Positions 46,155 through 55,273 of a DNA stretch of 64,000 nt are shown in pieces. The notes beneath the pieces are model-generated. The model was not told the origin of the DNA. It saw only the letters and a program-made list of their open reading frames with translations, and did no database searches. The first letter of the stretch is position 1, and the number at the start of each line of letters is the position of its first letter. The position numbers and the translations under genes were made by a program. Source of the stretch: Salipiger aestuarii (GTDB lineage: Bacteria > Pseudomonadota > Alphaproteobacteria > Rhodobacterales > Rhodobacteraceae); NCBI RefSeq assembly GCF_003259905.1, contig NZ_QLMG01000024.1:1-64000 (forward strand). Reading direction: 5' to 3'.

Positions 46155-46979
46155 TCATGTCAGCCGGGCGGCGTGCCACGCAACATGATCGCCGGCAAAA
46201 CTGTTCACGAAGAAATACGAATGATCGTATCCCGCCTGCATCCGAAAGGCGCCGGGCTGGCGTTTGGCGGCCATCGTCTGCGCCAGCGCCTCGGGCTTGA
46301 GCAGATCCAGAAACTGGTCCGATGTGCCCTGGTCGATCAGCATGTCGCCTTTCCAGCCGCGTTCTTCCAGCAGCAGCGTGGAATCATGCCCCGCCCAACA
46401 GCCTTCGTCATCGCCCAGATAGGCGCTGAACTGCTTGCGGCCCCAATCCGACCGGGTCGGATTGGCGATGGGCGCAAAGGCCGACAGGCTGTCGAACATG
46501 TCGGGATTGCGCATCGCGATGGTCAGCGCGCCGTGCCCGCCCATGGAATGGCCGGTGATGCCATGGGCCGTGCCGATCCCGTCCATGCCCTGAACGATGC
46601 CGCGCAGTTCCGTGACGATGTAGTCGTACATCCGGAAATGCGGCTTCCACGGGTCACGCCTCGCATTGACGTAGAACCCCGCGCCCTGCCCCAGATCATA
46701 GGCATCGTCATCGGCCACACCGTCGCCACGCGGAGACGTGTCGGGAAACACGACAGCGATGCCGTGTTTCGCCGCATGTTCCTGAAAACCGCCCTTGGTC
46801 ATGGCGTTGTCGTGGGTGCAGGTCAGCCCCGACAGGAACCACAGCACCGGCACCGGTCGCAGATCGGCCTGCGGCGGCAGATAGACAGCAAAGGTCATAT
46901 CGCAACCGCAGGCTTCAGAGCGGTGCTTGTAAACGCTTTGGACACCACCGAAAGATCGGTTCTTCGCGAGTGTTTCCAT
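46155..46979 (-). CDS. fghA: S-formylglutathione hydrolase
   Basis: FghA hydrolyses S-formylglutathione to formate and glutathione, the second step of glutathione-dependent formaldehyde oxidation. The 274-residue esterase D-type protein has LWFLSGLTCTHDNAMTKGGF, VVFPDTSPRG, the nucleophile Ser in GHSMGGHGALTIAM and the catalytic His in YDHSYFF. The start at 46979 overlaps the flhA stop by one base (TGATG), so the two are translated together. A ruined cytochrome c gene follows. Confidence 0.95.
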   Translation of the reverse strand: METLAKNRSFGGVQSVYKHRSEACGCDMTFAVYLPPQADLRPVPVLWFLSGLTCTHDNAMTKGGFQEHAAKHGIAVVFPDTSPRGDGVADDDAYDLGQGAGFYVNARRDPWKPHFRMYDYIVTELRGIVQGMDGIGTAHGITGHSMGGHGALTIAMRNPDMFDSLSAFAPIANPTRSDWGRKQFSAYLGDDEGCWAGHDSTLLLEERGWKGDMLIDQGTSDQFLDLLKPEALAQTMAAKRQPGAFRMQAGYDHSYFFVNSFAGDHVAWHAARLT

Positions 46980-48106
46980 CAGAATTCCACCACCGCGCGG
47001 ATCGACTTGCCCTCGTGCATCAGGTCGAATCCGTGGTTGATTTCGTCCAGCGTCAGCTTGTGGGTGATCATGGAATCGATCTCGATCCTGCCGTCCATGT
47101 ACCAGTCGACGAACTTCGGCACGTCGGTGCGCCCCTTGGCCCCGCCGAACGCCGTGCCCTTCCACACCCGACCGGTGACCAGCTGGAACGGGCGGGTCGA
47201 GATTTCGGCACCCGCCGGCGCCACGCCGATGATGACCGACACGCCCCAGCCGCGATGCGAACATTCCAGCGCGTCCCGCATCACCTGGACGTTGCCGGTG
47301 GCGTCAAAGCTGTAATCCACGCCGCCGATCTGATCCGCGCCGCGCTTGGTCAGGTCCACGATCGCCTGAACCGTGCTGTCCACCTTGGACGGGTTCACGA
47401 AATGGGTCATGCCGAACTTGCGGCCCAACGCTTCCTTGTCATCGTTCAGATCGACGCCGATGATCATGTCCGCGCCTGCCATGCGCAGGCCCTGGATCAC
47501 GTTCAGCCCGATTCCACCAAGCCCGAACACCGCCGCCGTTGCGCCGATTTCAACACCGGCGGTGTTGATCACCGCGCCGATGCCGGTGGTCACACCGCAA
47601 CCGATGTAGCAGATCTTGTCGAACGGCGCGTCATCACGCACCTTGGCCAGCGCGATTTCGGGCATCACCGTGTGATTGGCGAATGTCGAACACCCCATGT
47701 AATGATAGATCGGCGTGCCATCCAGCATCTTGAACCGGGTGGTGCCATCGGGCATCAGGCCCTGCCCCTGGGTGTTGCGGATCGCGGTACACAGGTTGGT
47801 CTTGCCCGACAGGCACGACGGGCATTCGCGGCATTCCGGCGTATAAAGCGGAATAACGTGATCGCCGGGCTTCAGCGTGGTGACGCCCTCGCCCACCTCG
47901 ATCACGATGCCTGCGCCCTCATGCCCGAGGATGCAGGGAAACAGACCTTCGGGGTCGGCACCCGAACGGGTGAATTCATCCGTATGGCACAGGCCGGTGG
48001 CCTTGATTTCAACCAGAACCTCGCCGGCCTTGGGGCCTTCAAGTTCCACGTCCATGATTTCGAGCGGTTTGCCGGCTTCCAGAGCCACGGCTGCACGGGT
48101 TCTCAT
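46979..48106 (-). CDS. flhA: S-(hydroxymethyl)glutathione dehydrogenase (class III ADH)
   Basis: The enzyme oxidises S-hydroxymethylglutathione with NAD, the first step of formaldehyde detoxification. The 375-residue zinc alcohol dehydrogenase has [17 protein letters not shown] and GHEGAG (catalytic zinc), [15 protein letters not shown] (structural zinc), [14 protein letters not shown] (NAD fold) and the class III signature [25 protein letters not shown] precedes the ATG at 48106. A 7-base inverted repeat upstream may be an operator. The gene is also called adhI or frmA. Confidence 0.96.
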   Translation of the reverse strand: MRTRAAVALEAGKPLEIMDVELEGPKAGEVLVEIKATGLCHTDEFTRSGADPEGLFPCILGHEGAGIVIEVGEGVTTLKPGDHVIPLYTPECRECPSCLSGKTNLCTAIRNTQGQGLMPDGTTRFKMLDGTPIYHYMGCSTFANHTVMPEIALAKVRDDAPFDKICYIGCGVTTGIGAVINTAGVEIGATAAVFGLGGIGLNVIQGLRMAGADMIIGVDLNDDKEALGRKFGMTHFVNPSKVDSTVQAIVDLTKRGADQIGGVDYSFDATGNVQVMRDALECSHRGWGVSVIIGVAPAGAEISTRPFQLVTGRVWKGTAFGGAKGRTDVPKFVDWYMDGRIEIDSMITHKLTLDEINHGFDLMHEGKSIRAVVEF

Positions 48107-49147
48107 CCAGGTTCCCTCTTTAACTGAATATTTCCTGACGCACTCCGGCGCTGGGTCCGGAGTATGGGTGGGCGGTCGCATACCGAACAATACAGCCAAT
48201 GGCGGGTATTTGTCGAAAGAGACTTCGCATCCACCCTGTCTCACAGTCGATCATCGGAGGAAAGTGTATGTATACACATGGGATTCACATTCTGGACGCT
48301 TTGGTCACCGTCGGGCGATGCCCGGCCTCGCGGCGGATATCCCGGACCGGACATGGCCCTGCGTGCCGCGCAGGGCGGAAACGCATGTTTTCATCCCGCC
48401 GCGACGCGGCCCGGTTGGTTTTCAGGCCGACCGGCCCAGCGGTTATCTCGCTCAGCGGATCGGCCGATTGCGATGGTCGGCGCGCGTGTGTGGTCGGTCG
48501 GGGTCCGGTAACCCAAGGCCGAATGCGGGCGCTCGAGCCCGGCGTCCAAGGCCCCGGACCAGCGCTGCACGGGCCTGACCAGCTGAAGCCGCGGCTGTAT
48601 GCCAAGGCCCCCGTCGCAATGTCGCCTGTCAGGCGCAAGGACAGCACGGTCTCGGCCCCGACATGGGCCTCACGGGGCGGATGGCGGCAATCCCGTCGAT
48701 CAAACCGGCGCAGCGTCACGGTCTGCATGGCATGGGCAGGGCCTGCCCGCCCGCCCGCGCCCGCCTGGCCAAGGGTGATCTCGGGCGGCATCGTCAGCGG
48801 CCCCTTCACCCGGTTGCGGATATGAAACGCAAACCCCGCGTTTTCGCCATGAAGCGGATCACGCTTTAACAAATTGCGACGATCATGGGATGCCCGCCGC
48901 TGCCTGGAAAACCGCCGAGGCTGTGACGCTTGCCATCCTGTTGGAATTGCAAGCTTGCCATCGCGTCGGCAAAGGACATCGCCACCGCGCCGCCGCCTCG
49001 GGGTTGGCCGCGTTGGTCGCATCGCGCGAATGCCGCGCCCATGGGGGCCGTCGGGTCAGGCCTGCGTCGGTGCCGGGGGGCTGCGCGAGGGTTTCCCGGC
49101 GCTGAACATCCCCCGGGGAATGCACGGGGCCGCGCGCTCTTCCGCCG
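48107..49147. other. Decayed region upstream of flhA
   Basis: About 1.04 kb. After the flhA promoter region, a plus-strand start with a good ribosome site (GGAGG at 48256-48260, ATG at 48268) opens MYTHGIHILDALVTVGRCPA but soon loses coding character, as if a divergent gene had been cut. On the minus strand near 48490-48560, ALDAGLERPHSALGYRTPTD is the typical C-terminal motif of an IS3/IS481-type transposase, so an IS scrap lies here. The rest (48600-49140) is unassigned. Confidence 0.4.
48142..48163. promoter_or_regulatory. Inverted repeat upstream of flhA
   Basis: ACTCCGG and CCGGAGT are separated by eight bases, 36 bases upstream of the flhA start. The place and symmetry suit a regulator-binding site, perhaps for formaldehyde-responsive control, but this is only inference. 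Confidence 0.3.
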
Positions 49148-50938
49148 TCAGTCGCCCAGCGCAATGCCTTCCCGCCGGGGATCTGCCCCGCCAAGCAGCC
49201 CCTCCCCCAGCACAATCGCATGCAGCCCCGAATTCAGAGCGCGCACCGAGGTTTGAAAACCCATTTTCCGCAGGGCCCCGTCCAGCGCCACCGCTTGCGT
49301 GTCTTGCTCCAGATCGAAGGTACCGAAACGGTTGACCAGATGCGGCATCGCCACCGCCTGCTGCGCGTCCATCCCCCAATCCAGATGCGCGATCACCGCC
49401 TGCGCCACATAACCGATGATCCGGCTGCCGCCGGGCGACCCGACAACCATCACCGGCGCCCCGTCCCGCATCACGATGGTCGGCGCCATCGAAGACCGCG
49501 GCCGCTTGCCCGGCTCGACCCGGTTGGCGATGGGCACGCCATCCGCGTGGCTGCGAAACGAGAAATCCGTCAGCTCGTTGTTCAACAGAAAGCCATGGGT
49601 CATCAGCCGCGACCCGAACCCGTTCTCGATCGTGGTGGTCATCGACAGCGCGTTGCCCGCCGCATCGACGATCGAGATATGCGAGGTCGACGGAAACTCG
49701 ATGCTGTCGTCATCCGCCCACAGCTGCGCGTGGTCCCAGGCGGGGTCGCCCGGCGCGACCTCTGGCAGCGCGTCATCGCCTGCCAGCAATTCGGCACGCG
49801 CGGCCAGGTAGTCGGGCGCGACCAGCCCTTCGGTCGGCATTGGCACGAAATCGCTGTCGGCCATGTACCGTCCCCGGTCCGCAAAGGCGAGCCGAGACGC
49901 GTCGCCGATCAGCCGCCAGGCCTCGGGGCTGTCCGGCCCCAGCGCGGCGAGATCGTAGCTGTCCAGCATCCCCAGGATCTGCCCGACGCTCAGTGCGCCC
50001 GACGACGGCGGGCCCATGCCGCAAACCTCATGGGCGCGATAGGGCGCGCAGACGGCGGGGCGTTCGATCACCTTGTACAGCGCCAGATCCGCCTGCGACA
50101 GCACGCCGGGGGCGTCGCCCGCCCCGCGCACGGTGGCCACGATGTCCGCCGCAATGTCTCCGGTGTAAAACGCCTGCGCGCCGCCCTGGGCGATGGTCCG
50201 AAGCGTCCGGGCGTAGGCGGCATTGGCCAGCGTGTCGCCCGCCGCCAGCGGCACGCCGCCGGGATGGAAATAGGCGGCGGTGTCGTCGAATCGCTGCAGG
50301 CGCGCGCTGTCGTCCGCGACCAGCGCCGCCAGCCGGGGCGACACCTTGAAACCGTCCGTCGCCAGGCGGATGGCCGGGTCGAACAGCCCGGCCCAATCCG
50401 CCTTGCCCCAGCGGTCATGCGCGGCCTGCATCAGCGCAGGCGTGCCTGGCGTGCCGACCGACCGGCCCCCGACCACCGCGTCAAAAAAGGCCAGCGGTTC
50501 GCCCGCCTCGTCCTGGAACAGCCGCGGGGTGGCATCCAGCGGCGCGGTTTCGCGCCCGTCCAGCGTGGTCAGCCCACCCGAGGCCGCGTCGTACCAGACC
50601 AGGAACGCGCCGCCCCCCAGTCCGCTGCTTTGCGGTTCGACCAGCCCCAGCACCGCCTGCGCGGCGATCATCGCATCCGCCGCCGATCCCCCCGCGCGCA
50701 ACACCTTCGCCCCGGCCTCGGCGGCCAGCGGATTTGCCACCGCGATCATCCAGTCTTGCGCCCGCACCGGCGTGCCGTCGGCCTTGGCGCCCAGGGCTGC
50801 CCGCGCCGCCTTGGGCAATCCACCGAAGACCGCCGTTTCGGGCACCGCTTTCAGCCCCCGTTCCGGCGCCACCGCATCGGTGGCCTGCTGGGCAAATGCG
50901 GGGCTTGCCGCAAGCAGCATCAGGGCGAATAGGCGCAT
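49148..50938 (-). CDS. ggt: Gamma-glutamyltransferase
   Basis: GGT removes or transfers the gamma-glutamyl group of glutathione in the periplasm. The 596-residue precursor has signal peptide MRLFALMLLAASPAFAQQ, GGSAADAMIAAQAVLGLVEP and SGLGGGAFLVWYDAASGG in the large subunit. Autocleavage is expected before the Thr of STSHISIVDAAGNALSMTTT, which becomes the small-subunit nucleophile. FGSRLM and SPGGSRIIGYVAQAVIAHLD follow. The start at 50938 separates it from the decayed RND gene upstream, into whose frame it is otherwise continuous. Confidence 0.94.
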   Translation of the reverse strand: MRLFALMLLAASPAFAQQATDAVAPERGLKAVPETAVFGGLPKAARAALGAKADGTPVRAQDWMIAVANPLAAEAGAKVLRAGGSAADAMIAAQAVLGLVEPQSSGLGGGAFLVWYDAASGGLTTLDGRETAPLDATPRLFQDEAGEPLAFFDAVVGGRSVGTPGTPALMQAAHDRWGKADWAGLFDPAIRLATDGFKVSPRLAALVADDSARLQRFDDTAAYFHPGGVPLAAGDTLANAAYARTLRTIAQGGAQAFYTGDIAADIVATVRGAGDAPGVLSQADLALYKVIERPAVCAPYRAHEVCGMGPPSSGALSVGQILGMLDSYDLAALGPDSPEAWRLIGDASRLAFADRGRYMADSDFVPMPTEGLVAPDYLAARAELLAGDDALPEVAPGDPAWDHAQLWADDDSIEFPSTSHISIVDAAGNALSMTTTIENGFGSRLMTHGFLLNNELTDFSFRSHADGVPIANRVEPGKRPRSSMAPTIVMRDGAPVMVVGSPGGSRIIGYVAQAVIAHLDWGMDAQQAVAMPHLVNRFGTFDLEQDTQAVALDGALRKMGFQTSVRALNSGLHAIVLGEGLLGGADPRREGIALGD

Positions 50939-50989
50939 GATCGGTCTCCTGTCGTTACAACCGGCAGGCGACCATGCCCCGGCGCGCGG

Positions 50990-53200
50990 GTCAACCCCGC
51001 GGCGTTGCGTGGCGCGGATGATCGCCCTCCCCCCTGCTTGACACGGAACACCGCCAGATAAAGCGCGGGCACGACCGCCAGCGTGATGGCCGTCCCCGCG
51101 ATGATCCCGCCCATCATGGGAAAGGCCATCGGATCCCAGAAGATCTGCCGCGAAATCGGGATCAGCGCCAGCGATGCCGCCGCCGCCGTCAGCAGGACAG
51201 GCCGGGCGCGCGCCGGAGGCTTCGAACACCGCGTCGCGGGCAGGCCGCCCGTCGGCGCGCAGAGGCTGGATCTCGTCGAGCAGAATGATGGCGTTGCGGA
51301 TCAGAATGCCGATCAGCGCCAGCACCCCCAGGATCGCGACGAACCCCGGCAAAGCCCCGACGGCAACAGCGCCACCACCCCGATCAGCCACATCGACGCC
51401 AGGCACAGCATCGCCGCCACGATGAGCGCCTGGCTGTCGCCCGAGGTTTCCACCGTGCCGCCGGCCTCGGCCGGAGAGCCCGCCGGCAAGGTCGCGGCTA
51501 AATCGTCGATTTGCGGCGACAGATCGGCCACGATGGTCGCGCGCGCGCCCCTCGATGGCAGCGGTGACCGTGGGCCGCCGGTCGCGCTGATGCACCACCG
51601 GCTGCTCCACATCCCAGTCGAACCGGACCACCGCCCGCAGCAGGGTTGCCCGCCCGTCGCCAGCGGACAGCTGAAGGCGGGGCAGGCATTCGGCCGTGCA
51701 CGCGACGCCGCGTCGCCGCGCGCCACGATGTCCACCAGAAACCGCCCGTCATACTGCCCGTCGCGCAATTCGGTGATGGCGGCGCCTTCGTAGATCGTCG
51801 CCAACGCCGAGCCGATGTCGGATTGTGAAATTCCCGGTCGCCGTGCCTGATCCCCCGGGATCTCGACCCGCACCGCGCGGATCGGTTCGTTGCAGTCCAT
51901 CACGATGCTGTCCAGCCGGTCGTCGCCCGCCATCACCGCCGCAAGCCTGCGCGCGGGATCGCGCAGCGCGTCGATGCCCGTTCCGTTGATGCGGAATCGT
52001 ACCGGCCGCCCCACCGGCGGGCCGATGTCCAACAGTTTGACAAAGATGTCGGCCCCCGGAAAGCCGCGCCGCGGCAAGGCTTTCCTGTCGACACGCAATC
52101 CGTTGCGCGCCTCGACCGAGGGCGTCTGGATCACGATCTGCCCCATGTTTTCCGCCCGGGTTGGCACGTCATAGCTAAGCAGGAACCCGGGCGCCCCACA
52201 TAGGTTGACCACAGCACCACACGCTCGTCGCCGCCCAGCGCCTGCGCGAACCGCGGCATCTGCTCGGACGTTTCGGCGATGGACGCGTTCTGCGGCAGGA
52301 AGGTCACTCTCAAAAGCCGCGCGAACAACACCGCCACCACCCAGCTGAACAGCAGCGATACTGCGACCACCACGAACCGCGAAAAGGTGAATTTCCCCGC
52401 CGCGCTGTCGTTCCGCCCGATGGGAACGAACCCCGCCACGGTCACCGACGTGCCCGTCAGCATCGGGAATGCGATGGAGGTCCAGGCATAGCTCGCCGCG
52501 CGCGCCAGCGACTCGCCCTTTTCCAGGTGCGAGATCATCGTCGCGGTGACGATCATCGCATCGTCCACCAACAGCCCCAGAGCAATAATCAGCGCCCCGG
52601 GCGAAGGTCGGCTGCAAGGTGAACCCCAGCTCGCTCGTCATCACGAAGTTGATCGCCAGCATCAGCGGAATCGCGACCGCGACAACCAGCCCCGCCCGCA
52701 ACCCCAGCGACATAAACGACACCGCCAGCACGATCACCACCGCCTCGGCCAGTGCCTGCAGGAAATGCCCCACCGCCTCGTCCACCACATGCGGCTGATC
52801 GGCCACCTGCGCAATGTCGATGCCGATGGGCAGCCACGCCTGCGCGCGCTCGATCACACCCGCGAGGTCTTTGCCAAGGGTCAGAATGTTTGCGCCCTCG
52901 CGTATCCCCACCGACAGGCCGGTCGCTTCGCGCCCGTTGTAGCGAAACAACTCGGAGGGCAGGCTTCGTTCCACAGCCGGATGTCGGCCAGATCCGCCAG
53001 ACGAAGGAACCGTCATCCACCCGCAACGAGATGCCGCGCAGGCTTTGCCTGCCCTCGAAGGCGCCGGACACGCGCACCTGCACCTGCTCTGGCCCCGCCT
53101 TGTCGCCCTCGTCGATGACCGTAGCGATGCCCATTCGCCGCGTCGCCCCGGTCCCCCGGCGACACCGGCCGTTCCGCCACCGTGCCAATCATCGGAAAGC
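50990..53200 (-). pseudogene. RND efflux pump inner-membrane protein, decayed
   Basis: HAE1/AcrB-type segments occur in order along the minus strand but in different frames: QVRVSGAFEGRQSLRGI (53100), VGIREGANILTLGKDLAGV (52900), VIVLAVSFMSLGLRAGLVVA (52720), MVDDAMIVTATMISHLEKGE (52560), AAGKFTFSRFVVVAVSLLFS (52390), GVLALIGILIRNAIILLDEI (51300) and MGGIIAGTAITLAVVPALYL (51110). The N-terminal part of the pump is missing. At least five frameshifts rule out function. A former multidrug pump, now lost. Confidence 0.85.
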
Positions 53201-53384
53201 CCAGATCGACGGCGATCCGCGCCGCGACAGCCCCGACGAAATCAAACTGCGGCAGGCTTTGCCGTCGCGCGATGACCGACACCAGCGGGCGGGGCGGTTT
53301 GGACCCGTCAACCGTTTGCTGCGCAGATGGGGGACGGGCGGCCAGTTGGGTCGCGATCACAAGCAGAAGCGCCAGCAGTCTCAT
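53150..53384 (-). pseudogene. Second RND membrane-fusion protein, N-terminal remnant
   Basis: A signal peptide (MRLLALLLVIATQLAARPPS) is followed by PRPLVSVIARRQSLPQFDFV and GFPMIGTVAERPVSPGD, the first beta-barrel and lipoyl entry of a periplasmic adaptor. The frame is then lost and within a few codons the sequence becomes the middle of the RND pump. The remainder of this adaptor and the start of the pump appear to have been removed by one deletion. Confidence 0.65.
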
Positions 53385-53409
53385 TCCCCCGCCTCCCTGG
53401 CCATTGTCG

Positions 53410-54424
53410 TCACATCAACGGCGTTTCGACCGGGAAACAGCAGATGCGCCCCCTGCCCACGATCCGGTCGCCCGGCCTTATTCTATCGCTGACGAACATC
53501 CGTTCCGTGGCAAAACTGTCGACCGTGACCTGCACCAGGTCCACGGCGCCGCTGTCGAAGACTCGCCAGACCGCCGGCTGCCCGGCCTGCGCGCTCAGTG
53601 CGGTCCAGGGCAGACCGACCAGCGCGTCCGCGAAGCTGATCGTACCGCGCACCGCCTCGGCAGGGTCAAGCCTGTCGGGCGGCGCGTCGATGGCCATCTT
53701 CACGGTCATGGTGCCCGTGTCCGGCGACACCAGCGGCGACACTTCGCTGACCGTGCCGCTGGAAGCCGCATCGGGATTGTCGAGCGTGCAGAGCAAGACC
53801 GCCACGGGGCCATGCACGTCGGCCAACAGCACTTCGGGCACATCGAAAATCGCCCCGACGCCCGTGGCGAGTGCCCGGTCAAAGACAGGCTGCGCGGCGC
53901 CCACGACCTGCCCTTCCTCCGCCAGGCGGTCGATGACCGTGGCGTTCTGCGGCGCACTCGGCGTGGTGTCCCGCAGCGCCTTGTCCGCCTGTTCCATCCG
54001 GGCCTGCGCGCGCGCAAGAGCCCCTGACGCGGCCTGAAAACTGTCTTCGGCGGCATCGCGGTCGGTGCGGATGGCCGCCCGCCGTTCGAGCAGCGCGTCG
54101 AGACGGGCGAAATCCGCCTGCCCCTGGCTGCGCTCGGCCCGCGCCGTTTGCCGCCCGGTCCGCGCGGCACCCGGCGCCTGTTGCTGCTGAACGGGATCAA
54201 GCCGCGCCAGCACATCGCCCGCAACGACCCTGTCGCCTTCGGGACCGCACCTCGATCCGCGCCCCCGCGACCGAGATTTCATCCCGCACGGCAAGCTCTG
54301 CGGTCAGGGCATAGCTGACGGTCGGCGGCGCGCCCGGCAGAGGCGGACAGCACAGCGGCGGCAAGGCGCGGCCAGGGCAAGGCGCGGCCCGGCAACCTTC
54401 TGTGACGGTTTCCTCGTCAGTCAT
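53410..54424 (-). pseudogene. RND membrane-fusion (HlyD-like) protein, frameshifted
   Basis: The start MTDEETVTEG at 54424 leads to PTVSYALTAELAVRDEISVA and then shifts frame near 54240 into EGDRVVAGDVLARLDPVQQQ, the lipoyl half-motif of periplasmic adaptors. A coiled coil (LERRAAIRTDRDAAEDSF, ARAQARMEQADKALRD), the second lipoyl half and a beta-barrel (AAVRGT-like, DALVGLPWTALSAQAGQPAV) follow to a stop at 53410. The residual open frame is long, so loss of function may be recent, but the frameshift lies before the lipoyl domain. Confidence 0.7.
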
Positions 54425-54651
54425 CGTCCGGCATCCAGCGTGGGGAGTCTTGTTGGGAACGGGGGATGTAGCGCGTCATCCCGGCCCGCCCCGCGACATC
54501 ATCAGCGCCTTGGCGCACACAGGGCCGGCCATGCTGCAACAACCAGAGCCGCGCCGCCGATCGGTGAAAGGGTCTGACAAACACGTCGGTCGAACGGACC
54601 GCCGGAAATATATTCTTCCCCCACGGGAACCCGGATGGCGCGCCGGTCGTT

Positions 54652-55260
54652 ATGTCTTCTTTACCGGCGGAACCTTCGGTTCGGCGACACAAGGACAACA
54701 CTGGCTTGAGAACTCCGCAAGACAGGGTGGGGCCGGAAGGGTTCCGCCATGCGTTGCGTCTTGCGACGCGCGCGGCCCATGACGACAGCGAAGTGCTGTT
54801 TCTGCGTTTTACCGACTCTCCGGGCGATACGATGCGCTGGTTTCTGGCCGCGCAAAGGGCTGCCCTTGCCGCGATTTGTGACAGCACCGAACCGGCGCGG
54901 ATGGCATCGCGACCGCTTGCCCGGGCGCTACTGACGCGGCTTGACGCGGACCTGTCGGCACTGGGGGGCGATGCGCGGCCCGTGGTGCCCGCCCGCACGC
55001 TGCACCCGATGGCCGCCGATTACCTCGTTCTGGGGTCGCGGCTGGGAACCGAGGTTCTGCGCCGCGCGCTGATCGGCAGCGCGCCGCCCGTGCCCGTACC
55101 TTCATATTTCCATGCTTGCCACGGTCCTGCGATGTGGCGCGATCATTGCGCCCTGCTGAACGCCGTCGATCCCGCGTCCGACCTCGCCGACGACTTGACC
55201 CGCGACGTGATAGCCGGATACGACCTGTTCCATGCTGCGGCCGTTGCGCAACTCGACTGA
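54652..55260 (+). CDS. Biliverdin-producing heme oxygenase-like protein (BphO type)
   Basis: Heme oxygenases open heme to biliverdin, the chromophore of bacteriophytochromes. The 202-residue protein has the proximal heme His in LRLATRAAHDDSEVL near residue 42 and the distal helix glycines in LVLGSRLGTEVLRRAL, as in short BphO-type enzymes. The phytochrome gene begins 13 bases downstream on the same strand, which is the usual bphO-bphP arrangement. Divergence from standard sequences is large and the start is uncertain because no strong ribosome site precedes 54652; a GTG near 54730 is possible. Confidence 0.75.
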   Translation: MSSLPAEPSVRRHKDNTGLRTPQDRVGPEGFRHALRLATRAAHDDSEVLFLRFTDSPGDTMRWFLAAQRAALAAICDSTEPARMASRPLARALLTRLDADLSALGGDARPVVPARTLHPMAADYLVLGSRLGTEVLRRALIGSAPPVPVPSYFHACHGPAMWRDHCALLNAVDPASDLADDLTRDVIAGYDLFHAAAVAQLD

Positions 55261-55273
55261 CAAGGATCGATAA

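Noticed and set aside
48285-49022. 245-codon minus-strand frame upstream of flhA as an intact gene
   Set aside because: The recognisable transposase motif in this area is in another frame and the rest has no coding character, so it is not an intact gene.
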